64,000 nt of DNA. Source: Brasilonema sp. UFV-L1. GTDB taxonomy: Bacteria > Cyanobacteriota > Cyanobacteriia > Cyanobacteriales > Nostocaceae. Location: contig NZ_QMEA01000062.1 in the NCBI RefSeq assembly GCF_012912105.1, forward strand, positions 1 through 64,000, written 5' to 3'. A program made the translations under genes and the position numbers. Below are positions 37,530 to 46,202 of this stretch, in pieces. The notes under the pieces were generated by a model. It saw only the letters and a program-made list of their open reading frames with translations, was not told the origin of the DNA and searched no databases. Positions within the stretch are counted from its first letter, which is position 1. Every line of letters starts with the position of its first letter.

Positions 37530-37536
37530 ATTCTTC

Positions 37537-38994
37537 ATGCTTATTCTTTACTCCTCACTTTCAGTGAAATCACAGGTGAATAAAATTAGGGGACTTTCGA
37601 GAAAAATTGATTTATTTTCATTACGTTTGCGCTTAACGATTGGTATTGGCGTAGTTTCAGCTTTAGGGAATGGTAGCATTGCTATTTGGATGAGTTGGAA
37701 AATGCAGCAAATTCTGATTAATAGTCAGAAAAATCATGTTGAACAAATTGCTGCACGTTTACCTGATGATGTGAAACTTTATAGTGAAATGATACCATTA
37801 GAAACTGGGTTGCAAAAAGCAATTAATAACTTGACGAACACCAACTCATTCTTATGGGTGCAAAAACCTAATCGTCAAATACTAGCGCAATCTACCAAAT
37901 GGCATTCTCTATCAGATTCTACAGTAGCTGAGTTAATGTCCAAGAGTGAAATGCCGATTAAACCTGAGGTGTACAAGATTGGACAACGCTACTTTGTTTT
38001 GTATGGTGGTTCTTTGCAAGTAGAGGGGAAGGTATTAGGAAAGCTGTTCATCGTGCAAGATATGACTCATGAACAGACAATGTTTTTGGCAATGGTACAG
38101 ACTTTATGGATTGCCAGTATTTTAGTTATTATTGTTATTACGCTTGTCATTGCATATTATGTTAAGTTTTCTCTTCAACCCTTGCGTCAACTCAACCAAA
38201 TGACAGAAGTCATTTCTGCAAAAGACATAGCACAAGCACAGCTACATCTTGATCATGCACCAAGTGAGGTTAAAGAATTAGCTCAAACTTTTAATATGCT
38301 GTTATCTCGTCTTTCTCAATCTTGGGAGCAAGAGCGACAGTTTGTGAGTAATGTTTCTCATGAGTTACGCACTCCGTTGACGATTGTACATGGTTATTTG
38401 CAAAGCGTATTGCGGAGACAGAATAATTTAACAGAAACGCAAAAGGAAGCTTTAGAAACTGCTGCATCAGAAGCTGAACACACCATCTCTCTTTTGAAAA
38501 ATTTACTTGATTTAGCACGGGCAGACAGTGGGTATTTGCATTTTCAAATAGAATCTTGCGTACTGAATGATTTAGTTGCAGAAGTCGTCGGAATGGCAAA
38601 GAATTATAGTGAAAGAACAATTCAAGTTGAGGTTCAAGCTTCTTGTATTAGAGCAAAAGTAGACTACAATCGTCTCAAACAAGTGTTACTCAATTTAATT
38701 GATAATGCTATTAAGTATTCTGAACCTAATACTCCGATAATTTTAAAATTAAATCAGCAACAAAACCAAGCAACTATTCAAGTTTGTGATAGAGGTTATG
38801 GTATACCTCTGCAACACCAATCGCGCATTTTTGAGCGATTTTACCGCGTAGATGAAGCTCGTAATCATACGACTGGTGGTAGTGGTTTGGGTTTATCGAT
38901 AGTCAAGACTCTTGTTGAAGGGATGGGGGGTAGTGTAACAGTGCATTCCAAGTTAGGAGAAGGAAGCGTGTTTACTGTGACTTTACCTATTTAG
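37537..38994 (+). CDS. Sensor histidine kinase (orphan)
   Basis: A 485-residue membrane kinase. Membrane segments at about 32-52 and 186-208 enclose a 130-residue periplasmic sensor. A HAMP-like linker, then HisKA with phospho-acceptor H275 in SHELRTP, and a HATPase domain with N box (LNLIDNAIKYS), DRGYGIP and GGSGLGLSIVK complete it. No response-regulator gene is adjacent, so its partner is elsewhere. The ATG at 37537 has no clear ribosome-binding site and directly follows a family A repeat that may have displaced the native leader. Confidence 0.93.
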   Translation: MLILYSSLSVKSQVNKIRGLSRKIDLFSLRLRLTIGIGVVSALGNGSIAIWMSWKMQQILINSQKNHVEQIAARLPDDVKLYSEMIPLETGLQKAINNLTNTNSFLWVQKPNRQILAQSTKWHSLSDSTVAELMSKSEMPIKPEVYKIGQRYFVLYGGSLQVEGKVLGKLFIVQDMTHEQTMFLAMVQTLWIASILVIIVITLVIAYYVKFSLQPLRQLNQMTEVISAKDIAQAQLHLDHAPSEVKELAQTFNMLLSRLSQSWEQERQFVSNVSHELRTPLTIVHGYLQSVLRRQNNLTETQKEALETAASEAEHTISLLKNLLDLARADSGYLHFQIESCVLNDLVAEVVGMAKNYSERTIQVEVQASCIRAKVDYNRLKQVLLNLIDNAIKYSEPNTPIILKLNQQQNQATIQVCDRGYGIPLQHQSRIFERFYRVDEARNHTTGGSGLGLSIVKTLVEGMGGSVTVHSKLGEGSVFTVTLPI

Positions 38995-39206
38995 TTGCAA
39001 GCATCCCAAATGTGGAAAAACATTATTTGTCCGTTTCAGCAACGCCTAACCCTCTTCTGTCACTTTCGTCATAAAATAATCTCAAATACCTATTTTTATC
39101 TATTTTTCGCAACAATAAAAGTTAAAAGCCAAAATGGGGATGCGTTCACGAAGTGGCGGCTTCTGCATCGCTCAATTTTTGCAAAGCAAATTTTTGGAGG
39201 TGTCTA

Positions 39207-40082
39207 ATGTTGTACCTTCACATTTCGGTTCTTCTGTTCGGTATAGCCGGACTCTTTGGAAAGTTCTTACTCCTTCCATCTTTCCTTATTGTGTTTGGAC
39301 GGACTGCGATCGCAAGTGCTACTCTCCGACTGACGATTCCGATGCTTGGCCTTGCTGTAAGACCAACTTCACGAAAGATACTTTTGTCCCTAGCCGTACA
39401 AGGTATCATCCTTGCTGTTCACTGGGTAACATTCTTCTACTCTATTCAAGTTTCAACGGTTGCGGTGGGTTTAATATCGTTTTCCACATTCCCTATTTTC
39501 GTAACCTTCCTTGCTCCTCTGCTTTTTGGAGGGAAAATCAGAGGTTTTGATGTTACAATCTCAATAGTGATATTCCTGGGACTCCTTCTTGTTGCACCAG
39601 AGTTTAAGCTAGAGAACGATATCACAAGGGGAATTATCTGGGGAACTCTTTCGGGTTTAACTTTTGCATTGCTCTCACTGCTCAATAAGAAGATAGCGAA
39701 TTTAGTCTCCCCTATCGTTATTGCATACTATCAGAACCTTGTCGCTTCAATCGTTCTTGCGCCTTTTGCATTCAGATATCTTAACTCTCTATCATCGAAA
39801 AGCATAGTTCTCCTTTTCATCCTTGGAGTTGGTTGCACCGCTTTTGCTCATACTATGTTTATCAAGTCTCTTCAATCTGTACGTCCACAAATCGCAAGTA
39901 TCACCGCTTGTCTTGAGCCAGTGTATGGGATAATATTCGCGTACATATTTCTTAATGAAGCTCCTACCTTGCGAATGATGGTGGGAGGAGGAATCATTCT
40001 TTCCATTACTTTGCTTGCTAGCTTGAGGGAGCAACCTTTCAGGGAAGCAGCGTCAAAAAGTGAGCGCTTGTCAGAATTTTAA
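39207..40082 (+). CDS. EamA/DMT-family transporter
   Basis: A 291-residue protein from ATG 39207, preceded by a GGAGG site at 7-8 bases. A GTG-started frame from 39153 is rejected for that reason. It has ten hydrophobic segments in two EamA repeats (first from about 1, second from about GIIWGTLSGLTFALLSLLNK). The family exports amino acids, nucleosides or other metabolites; the substrate cannot be predicted. The coding style (many CTT/ATC codons) differs somewhat from neighbours and may reflect acquisition. Confidence 0.9.
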   Translation: MLYLHISVLLFGIAGLFGKFLLLPSFLIVFGRTAIASATLRLTIPMLGLAVRPTSRKILLSLAVQGIILAVHWVTFFYSIQVSTVAVGLISFSTFPIFVTFLAPLLFGGKIRGFDVTISIVIFLGLLLVAPEFKLENDITRGIIWGTLSGLTFALLSLLNKKIANLVSPIVIAYYQNLVASIVLAPFAFRYLNSLSSKSIVLLFILGVGCTAFAHTMFIKSLQSVRPQIASITACLEPVYGIIFAYIFLNEAPTLRMMVGGGIILSITLLASLREQPFREAASKSERLSEF

Positions 40083-40091
40083 CAAAAGAAC

Positions 40092-40313
40092 TCAAGAGTC
40101 AGGACTCGTCTTGGGGTTCAAATCCCCACCGGATACACGGTGTTCACTTTCGTTGGGGTTTGAATCCACATACTCTTGATTCTGAATCAAGAATTGCTGT
40201 CTTGTGACTTCTTCTTCAATTTCCTTGTCTGGGGACAAATCGTAGAACAAAGCAGCAATCAATGTTTCTAGGGGATTGGTGAGAATGGACAAACAGAGGT
40301 ATTCTTCTCTCAA
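40092..40313 (-). CDS. Possible small hypothetical protein
   Basis: An open frame of 73 residues from a TTG. The frame stays open for about 30 more codons upstream (reading ...VPPALNTVQIRNLHAYSKLL) without an ATG. It has no family features I recognise. The composition (charged, SPDKEIEEEVTRQQ) looks protein-like, so it may be a decayed gene fragment. Weakly supported. Confidence 0.25.
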   Translation of the reverse strand: MREEYLCLSILTNPLETLIAALFYDLSPDKEIEEEVTRQQFLIQNQEYVDSNPNESEHRVSGGDLNPKTSPDS

Positions 40314-40594
40314 GAGCTTGCTATATGCGTGTAAATTTCTTATCTGTACCGTATTGAGGGCGGGGGGAACTGGAAGCCCTTCAGTACAAAAATTTTACGT
40401 GCAACAAAAATCTCGGGAAAATCGTCCGGAACACTGGAACTGGAGTTTGTAGTTATGAGTGTTCCCAAAAAAGAGAACAAAAAACAACAGACAACTGCAT
40501 AAGATAAACAACTGCTCCCTATAAATATATAGAAAGAGTTCAAGCCTAAACAAACAAGACCAACTTTGCAATGATCAAGATGAGGTAAATGATT

Positions 40595-40882
40595 ATGACT
40601 AGCTTTACTCAAATCCGGGCACAAAACGACCTTCTCCAACCGATTCGTCAATGGTTTGATTCCATAGAAGTTCACAACGCTAAATTAGCTCACTTCTTAT
40701 GTCAACTGATTCCTGCTCAATGTCCTTTTGAACGTGATATTACACTATTTGGCCGCAAGCTATTTCACATTCCACCAATGTGCAAGTTAAATCCTCTGTA
40801 TGAAGAAGTGGTGAGTTTACGTTTCAGAGCTTTGTGTTATCTTGCTGATGAATGTGGTGAAGACATATCAGCTTATTGTTAA
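40595..40882 (+). CDS. Mo-dependent nitrogenase family small protein
   Basis: A 95-residue protein of the Mo-nitrogenase C-terminal family found in heterocystous cyanobacteria. Recognised by IRQWFDSIEVHNAKLAHFLCQLIPAQCPFERD, then FHIPPMCKLNPLYEE and RALCYLADECGED (seen in overlapping pieces). ATG 40595 is preferred over 40589 because it has GAGG at 9 bases. The biochemical role is not established; the family tracks with diazotrophy. No other nif gene is nearby. Confidence 0.8.
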   Translation: MTSFTQIRAQNDLLQPIRQWFDSIEVHNAKLAHFLCQLIPAQCPFERDITLFGRKLFHIPPMCKLNPLYEEVVSLRFRALCYLADECGEDISAYC

Positions 40883-41215
40883 AGCATGTCTGGCAGTGAT
40901 ATCATGCCATCTGTACAGGTGAGCGTACACTGAGCGTTGTACCTTCCGCAAGATTTGATTTCGTCAAAAGCTCTCTACCATGAACTTTCACAATGCGTTT
41001 GGTAATGGTAAGTCATAACCCAGTTCTAGAATATTTTGTACAGTAGAAGAACTGGGTTAGCCTGGGTAAAATTTTTGAGGAAATTGGTTCACCACTATTG
41101 TGAAATTCATACAGACTTGATTGAGATTGGTGTTATACCAATTCTGTATGAATATGCGCCATGAACTTCTGAGGAACAAACCACATAGACAAGGAAGCGC
41201 TTTCCCGCAGTCTGT

Positions 41216-41254
41216 GAGCACATTAGCGCAGCGTGCGCCCTTGGCGCATAGAAA
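41216..41254. repeat. Repeat family B, copy 1
   Basis: The 39-base string from GAGCACATTAGCGCAGCG to GGCGCATAGAAA is identical to 57598-57636 except for one base. It lies in the 740-base gap 40883-41623, which otherwise holds only AT-rich filler; the ORF running through it is not a gene. Confidence 0.85.
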
Positions 41255-41623
41255 TAAACAAAGAAGAAGTCAAAAAAATTGGCGCCGCCTCACAAAAAAT
41301 GGTATTCATCTCAATTTTTAATTGAAAAAGTTTTTTAAAACTGCTTCACTTTTCTTCAATACAAGATAAATACTTGTTCTAGTTTTTCTTTATATCCTTC
41401 TGCTTTAGTCGTGTTCATTGCTGCATAAAATACAATTTATCTTTTCACAGCTTCTGACAGATTTTGCAGCAATGGTAAAATTTCGGTAATGAATTCATTA
41501 ATATTTTTTTTTAGAAATTAAGGTTTACGTTCGCTACTTGCACCGGAAATTGGAGGCGAATGACACAAAGCCTCTCATCTAAACCGCTACACTTAAATAC
41601 GGTAGTCAACTTCACCGAGTGCA

Positions 41624-42592
41624 ATGAGTTATCTTGAAACAGCGGCGCAGTTTTACAATGAAGTCGCCCAAACACCGCAAGTAGGGCTTTGTTGTGTGCA
41701 AAGCACACCCCTGCAACTACCAGGGTTGAAAATTCCTCGCAAAATGCAGGAAATGAATTATGGTTGCGGTACAACTGTTCATCCCACCGAACTTGGAAAT
41801 CAACCAACAGTGTTGTACGTTGGGGTTGGTGGTGGTTTAGAAGCTTTGCAATTTGCCTACTTTTCTCAGCGTTCTAGTGCTGTTATTGTTGTTGATCCAG
41901 TAGCAGAAATGCGTCAAGCTGCTACACGTAACTTGGAAATTGCTGTTCTAGAAAACCCCTGGTTTGATACCAGCTTTGTAGAAATTCGCGAAGGCGATGC
42001 TTTCAATTTACCTGTTGCTGATAGTTCTGTTGATATCGTCGCGCAAAATTGCCTTTTCAATATCTTTGAACCAGAAGATTTAACTCGTGCTTTGCAAGAA
42101 GCATACCGAGTGTTAAAACCAGGGGGAAGATTGCAGATGAGTGATCCAATTGCGACTCGTCCCATTCCACAACATCTGCAAAAAGATGAGCGGCTACGAG
42201 CAATGTGTTTATCAGGCGCGCTCACTTATGAAGAGTACATTCAGCATATTATAAATGTAGGCTTTGGGCAAGTCGAAATTCGCGCCCGTCGCCCCTACCG
42301 TTTGCTGGATTCCCAAACTTACAACTTAGAGGAAAATCTTCTTTTAGAAAGTCTGGACTCTGTAGCTTTCAAGGTTATCATTCCTGAAGATGGTGCTTGT
42401 GTCTTTACAGGTAAAACAGCCATTTATGCTGGTTCAGAACCATTTTTTGATGATGGAGCCGGACATATTCTTCAGCGTGGAATTCCAGCATCAGTGTGTG
42501 ATAAAACTGCTGCCAAACTTGCAGCATTAATGCCAGATAAAATAATGATCACTGATTCAACCTGGCATTATAAAGGTGGTGGCTGTTGTTAA
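41624..42592 (+). CDS. arsM: Arsenosugar-biosynthesis arsenite methyltransferase
   Basis: A 322-residue SAM-dependent methyltransferase. The SAM-binding strand is VLYVGVGGGLEALQ, with the acidic partner in VVDPVAEM and the motif LKPGGRLQMSDP. Cysteines that would bind As(III) are in GLCCVQ, QNCLFN and AMCLSG; a C-terminal GGGCC also occurs. The N-terminus YLETAAQFYNEVAQTPQVGLCC and the pairing with arsS mark the arsenosugar form rather than a plain ArsM. It makes methylated arsenicals for arsenosugar synthesis. Confidence 0.9.
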   Translation: MSYLETAAQFYNEVAQTPQVGLCCVQSTPLQLPGLKIPRKMQEMNYGCGTTVHPTELGNQPTVLYVGVGGGLEALQFAYFSQRSSAVIVVDPVAEMRQAATRNLEIAVLENPWFDTSFVEIREGDAFNLPVADSSVDIVAQNCLFNIFEPEDLTRALQEAYRVLKPGGRLQMSDPIATRPIPQHLQKDERLRAMCLSGALTYEEYIQHIINVGFGQVEIRARRPYRLLDSQTYNLEENLLLESLDSVAFKVIIPEDGACVFTGKTAIYAGSEPFFDDGAGHILQRGIPASVCDKTAAKLAALMPDKIMITDSTWHYKGGGCC

Positions 42593-42624
42593 TTGTAAGG
42601 TGTGTTAAGTAACTTAACCAAATT

Positions 42625-42709
42625 TCTCGTTCCTTGCCTAAGACAAGGAATATATAACTGAAGTAGCAACCCACAATAATACATTCCCATGCAGAGCATA
42701 GGAACGAGA
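42625..42709. repeat. Two-hairpin repeat, family D, between arsM and arsS
   Basis: Ends TCTCGTTCC (42625-42633) and GGAACGAGA (42701-42709) are inverted. Each side holds a small hairpin (TCCTTGCCTAAGACAAGGA and TTCCCATGCAGAGCATAGGAA). The open-frame start at 42689 lies inside this element, which argues for the later arsS start. Confidence 0.7.
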
Positions 42710-42754
42710 AAAAAAAGACAAAAATTTGACTTTGCATCTATCTTAAGTGAGACA

Positions 42755-43741
42755 ATGATTCAAACAGCAATAACACCTTTCAAACAAAAACTCGCATCTG
42801 TTTTAACTAAAAAGAAAATCACTGTTTTACAAATTAACTTAGGTAAGCGTTGCAATCTTGCCTGTAACCATTGTCATGTAGAAGCAGGACCAAAACGCAC
42901 AGAAGAACTTTCTCCTGAAATTTGTCAACAATTGATTGAGATTATTCAGAGATTTCCTCAAATTAAGATTGTTGATTTGACAGGTGGCGCACCTGAAATG
43001 AATTATGGCTTTAAACCATTGGTAGAAGTCGCAAGAGCAACAGGTAAACAGGTGATTGTTCGGTCTAATTTGACTATTTATTTTGAAGATGGATTTGGTG
43101 ATTTGCCAGAATACTTTGCCAAACATAAAGTTCGGGTTGTTGCTTCTCTGCCCTGCTATTTGTCAGATAATGTGGATAAAATGCGCGGTGCTGGTGTGTA
43201 TGATGACTCGATTAAAGCGCTGCAATGGTTGAATCAACTTGGTTATGGGAAAGAGCCAGATTTAATTATAGATTTAATCTATAATCCACAATTACCTAAA
43301 GATGATAAATTTTCTCTGACTCCAAACCAAGCAAATCTAGAAAAAGATTACAAGCAATATTTACAAGAACAGTTTGGTATTATTTTTAACAACTTATTCG
43401 CCATCACCAACTTACCAGTTGGAAGAACAAAGCTGTATCTGGAAAGAAAGAAACTGTACGCTCCTTATTTGCAGTTTTTAGAGTCTCATTTCAACACTGG
43501 TACAGTTGAGCATTTGATGTGTCGGGATGAAATTTCAATTGATTATCTGGGTTATGTGTATGACTGCGACTTCAACCAGATGATGAATCTACCCGCAAAA
43601 AGTCGTGACGGGGAACACCTGACAGTCGCCAAGTTCTTAGAAGCTGGTTGTTTGGATTTGATAGATGAGGTACAGACAGCAGCTTATTGTTATGGCTGTA
43701 CAGCTGGCGGTGGTTCTAGCTGTGGTGGCGCTTTGGTGTGA
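42755..43741 (+). CDS. arsS: Arsenosugar-biosynthesis radical SAM protein
   Basis: A 328-residue radical SAM enzyme from ATG 42755 (MIQTAITPFKQKL), the family N-terminus; a longer frame from 42689 starts in a repeat. The 4Fe-4S motif is CNLACNHC (CxxxCxxC). VDLTGGAPEMN and IVRSNLTI are further radical SAM segments. The C-terminal DUF3641-type region ends in YCYGCTAGGGSSCGG, with several more cysteines. ArsS is thought to attach the 5'-deoxyadenosyl group to dimethylarsenical to start arsenosugar formation. It lies 162 bases after arsM. Confidence 0.93.
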   Translation: MIQTAITPFKQKLASVLTKKKITVLQINLGKRCNLACNHCHVEAGPKRTEELSPEICQQLIEIIQRFPQIKIVDLTGGAPEMNYGFKPLVEVARATGKQVIVRSNLTIYFEDGFGDLPEYFAKHKVRVVASLPCYLSDNVDKMRGAGVYDDSIKALQWLNQLGYGKEPDLIIDLIYNPQLPKDDKFSLTPNQANLEKDYKQYLQEQFGIIFNNLFAITNLPVGRTKLYLERKKLYAPYLQFLESHFNTGTVEHLMCRDEISIDYLGYVYDCDFNQMMNLPAKSRDGEHLTVAKFLEAGCLDLIDEVQTAAYCYGCTAGGGSSCGGALV

Positions 43742-43842
43742 AGTCCTCATATGATTTCCTGGCAAAGATTTGAGCAACTGAATTTGTGTGGCTTCAAAAT
43801 AATCTCGTTACCAAAACTGTTACCAGCATCTTACTAAAATTC

Positions 43843-43930
43843 AAATAGGTTTATTATTGACCTAAGTTAAGTCTCCTCACACCACATTCAAAACCGTGGA
43901 CTCATCTGTAGCTTCCACGGTTTTTATTTT
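43843..43930 (+). ncRNA. yfr1: Yfr1-like small RNA, copy 1
   Basis: Yfr1 is a cyanobacterial trans-acting RNA whose hallmark is the unpaired CUCCUCACAC motif between two stem-loops. Here a 5' hairpin (TAGGT-loop-ACCTA, 43846-43864) is followed by TCTCCTCACACC (43872-43883), then a perfect 10-bp terminator stem AAACCGTGGA/TCCACGGTTT (43891-43900 and 43914-43923) with a T-rich tail to 43930. The 5' end is estimated from a candidate -10 near 43831; it is not measured. The motif base-pairs with target mRNA leaders, mostly of outer-membrane proteins, in other cyanobacteria. Confidence 0.85.
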
Positions 43931-44073
43931 CTTATGGAACGTCAACAAAAACTCATCCAATATGAGGATGATACGCAAGGGTGTGAATTTATACTATAAG
44001 CAAGGTGTGTTGTGAATACTGGCGGAAAAATTCTTGTTACCAAAATCGTTACGAGCGTGTTTATACTTGTCAG

Positions 44074-44155
44074 CTACTATTATGATGATATTTAGTTAAG
44101 CTCCTCACACCACATTAAAAGCCGTGAAAGCGAATGTTTCACGGTTTTTATTTTT
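44074..44155 (+). ncRNA. yfr1: Yfr1-like small RNA, copy 2
   Basis: A second RNA of the same design 228 bases downstream. AGCTCCTCACACCACATT (44099-44116) carries the Yfr1 motif. The terminator stem CCGTGAAA/TTTCACGG (44122-44129 and 44137-44144) is followed by a T-rich tail to 44155. A candidate -10 TATACT lies at 44062-44067. The promoter regions of the two copies also match (GTTACCAAAA...GTTAC at about 43808 and 44036), so this is a tandem duplication of whole sRNA genes. The 5' stem of this copy is weaker. Confidence 0.85.
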
Positions 44156-44245
44156 GGGATGGATGCGCAGATGCATCTAGAGTGGGAAAGGGTGCGATCG
44201 CATTGTAACCATGTCTCTATCCCCTCTAGACAATTGTCGCTCCGA

Positions 44246-44668
44246 TCAAAAGCAAATCTCAGCTTTATTCACTTTTGCCTGAAGTTTTGCTTTAACTGCT
44301 GCGCTAAAGTTTCGCTCAGATGCCAATTCATCTAGATTTATATATCTCTTGCTTTGTCTGCGGGTTATAAGCTTATCAATAGTCGTTCCTTTTACACCTG
44401 TACCCTGAAAAGCAATAATCAGTGAAGCCTTATCCGCTGTATTGATATTGACAGCAGTTGACGGTGGTGTAGGTTCTACTATCTCAGGTTCGATAACTTT
44501 TTTAGATTCTATATATTGAATATTTTTAAGCTCTAGCTTTCGTTGCAAAAGAGATGGGCATGAAGGAGCAATCATAAAAGCTAGATCGGGTGGGTGTCCA
44601 TCAGAGGTTGATGGCTTGAACTTAACATCGTTTAACCATTCCTCAAACGTCTGCAAGTGTCCGCTCAA
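44246..44668 (-). pseudogene. HhH-domain protein, probably 5'-truncated
   Basis: The C-terminal 60 residues carry a helix-hairpin-helix (ComEA-like) segment, VNINTADKASLIIAFQGTG and DKLITRRQSKRYINLDELA. The N-terminal part (PPDLAFMIAPSCPSLLQRKLELKNIQYIE in pieces) weakly resembles the end of a NucS-type PD-(D/E)xK nuclease fold. Only a TTG (44668) can start it. The frame continues upstream as ...ARAFGEAKNYELL to a stop near 44725 without any ATG, so it is likely the remnant of a longer DNA-binding protein. Function unknown. Confidence 0.5.
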
Positions 44669-45055
44669 AAGCTCATAGTTTTTAGCTTCGCCAAAAGCTC
44701 TTGCTACAGTATTATTGTTCTCTTAAGTAGTTTTACTAAAAAAATACTTTTATGAACGCGTTTTATACTAAGTTAATGTGACAAAATTATTTATAACATA
44801 ATAACATTTGTTACATAAAACTAAGTGACTGGTAAGTCAGTACGCAAAATCAACAAAAGTATTGTCTTGTAGATACAGATAACCATACCAAAAGTAATCG
44901 CTTTCTACTTAAAACAATGCATCACCTCTCCTCTGTTGCTTCACGTTCTATGCGCCGCAAGCGCACGCTGAACGCGAACGTGTCTTTGCTGTTCCAATCC
45001 ATAAAACACCCAAACACAGAAGACTTGCCAAAAGAGCGATCTGCGCATTGGCGCA

Positions 45056-45112
45056 GCGCTAGCCCCGATAGCCCAAGCGTGCCGTTAGGCATAGGGGGCG
45101 CTACGCAAACGC
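45056..45112. repeat. Palindromic repeat, family A, expanded copy
   Basis: GCGCTAGCCCC...GGGGGCGCTACGCAAACGC with an extra 20-base insert in the loop. It lies in the 44669-45181 gap, where a second GC-rich hairpin (about 44950-44985) also occurs. The 72-residue open frame across it is repeat sequence, not a gene. Confidence 0.75.
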
Positions 45113-45181
45113 TATCGCCCTCCCCTTTGCGGTAAATTGTCTAATGCAACTACCCTTTAGCACAGAAGAGGAAGCGAAGCA

Positions 45182-46189
45182 ATGAAAGCAGTTTTAATGA
45201 CAGCAACTGGTAGTCCCGAAGTTCTGCAAGTGCAGGATGTGCAAAATCCTGCTATTCCTTTGGGTGAAACTGAACTTTTGGTACACTTACGCGCAGCTGG
45301 TGTCAACCCTATTGACACCAAACTTCGTAAACGTGGCACTTTTTACCCCGATAAAATGCCCGCTATTTTAGGATGTGATGGTGCTGGTGTTGTTGAGGCT
45401 GTAGGTGCTGGCGTTCAGAAATTTCGCGTAGGCGATGAAGTTTATTTTTGCAACGGTGGCTTAGGTGGACATCAAGGCAATTATGCTGAATATACAACTG
45501 TTGATGAGCGATTTGTTGCCCGTAAACCCGCGTCTGTATCCTTCGCAGAAGCTGCTGCTGCACCGTTAGTACTCATCACCGCTTGGGAAGCTTTATACGA
45601 ACGGGGACGCTTGGGACCAGGAGAACAAGTATTAATTCACGCTGGTGCTGGTGGTGTCGGTCATGTAGCAATTCAACTGGCAAAGCTCAAAGGTGCTGAT
45701 GTTAGCACGACTGTAAGTACTCAGGAAAAAGCAGATTTTGTTCAGAAACTCGGTGCTGATCATGTCATTCTTTACAAACAAACAGACTTTGTGCAAGCAG
45801 CACTCGATTGGACTGATGGGGAAGGTGTAGACTTAGCTTTTGACACTGTAGGTGGAGAGACTTTTCATAAAACTTTTCCAGCAGTGCGAGTTTATGGCGA
45901 CATAGTTACAATACTAGAACCAGATGCCAATACCGTTTGGAAATCTGCTAGACAACGTAATCTCCGCGTTGGTTTAGAATTCATGCTAATACCAATGTTG
46001 CAAGGAATTGTAGAAGCGCAACAGCATCAAGCAGAAATTTTAGAACAGTGTGCTAAGTGGATTGATGCAGGCAAATTACACATCCAAGTGAGTCATACTT
46101 TTTCGTTAGAAGAAGCAGATTCAGCTCATCATTTGCTTGAAACTGGATCTACGACAGGTAAAATTGTTTTGCTAGTAAAAGATAAATGA
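45182..46189 (+). CDS. Zinc-free alcohol dehydrogenase / quinone oxidoreductase
   Basis: A 335-residue MDR-superfamily enzyme. The N-terminal GroES-like domain has AAGVNPIDTKLRKRG and GCDGAGVVEAVG. The NADPH-binding Rossmann motif is HAGAGGVGHVAIQLAK. The catalytic-zinc ligands of true alcohol dehydrogenases are absent, so it is a quinone or enone reductase type. The start has GGAAGCGAAGCA upstream. The next gene starts 13 bases later. Confidence 0.9.
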   Translation: MKAVLMTATGSPEVLQVQDVQNPAIPLGETELLVHLRAAGVNPIDTKLRKRGTFYPDKMPAILGCDGAGVVEAVGAGVQKFRVGDEVYFCNGGLGGHQGNYAEYTTVDERFVARKPASVSFAEAAAAPLVLITAWEALYERGRLGPGEQVLIHAGAGGVGHVAIQLAKLKGADVSTTVSTQEKADFVQKLGADHVILYKQTDFVQAALDWTDGEGVDLAFDTVGGETFHKTFPAVRVYGDIVTILEPDANTVWKSARQRNLRVGLEFMLIPMLQGIVEAQQHQAEILEQCAKWIDAGKLHIQVSHTFSLEEADSAHHLLETGSTTGKIVLLVKDK

Positions 46190-46202
46190 TACGAACACTG
46201 TT

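Noticed and set aside
40340-40675. 111-residue minus-strand open frame
   Set aside because: Antisense to the promoter and start of the Mo-nitrogenase-family gene; cysteine-rich random composition; no domain.
41121-41321. 66-residue open frame
   Set aside because: Contains the family B repeat and no conserved features.
44917-45135. 72-residue open frame before the quinone oxidoreductase
   Set aside because: Made almost entirely of family A and related GC-rich palindromes.
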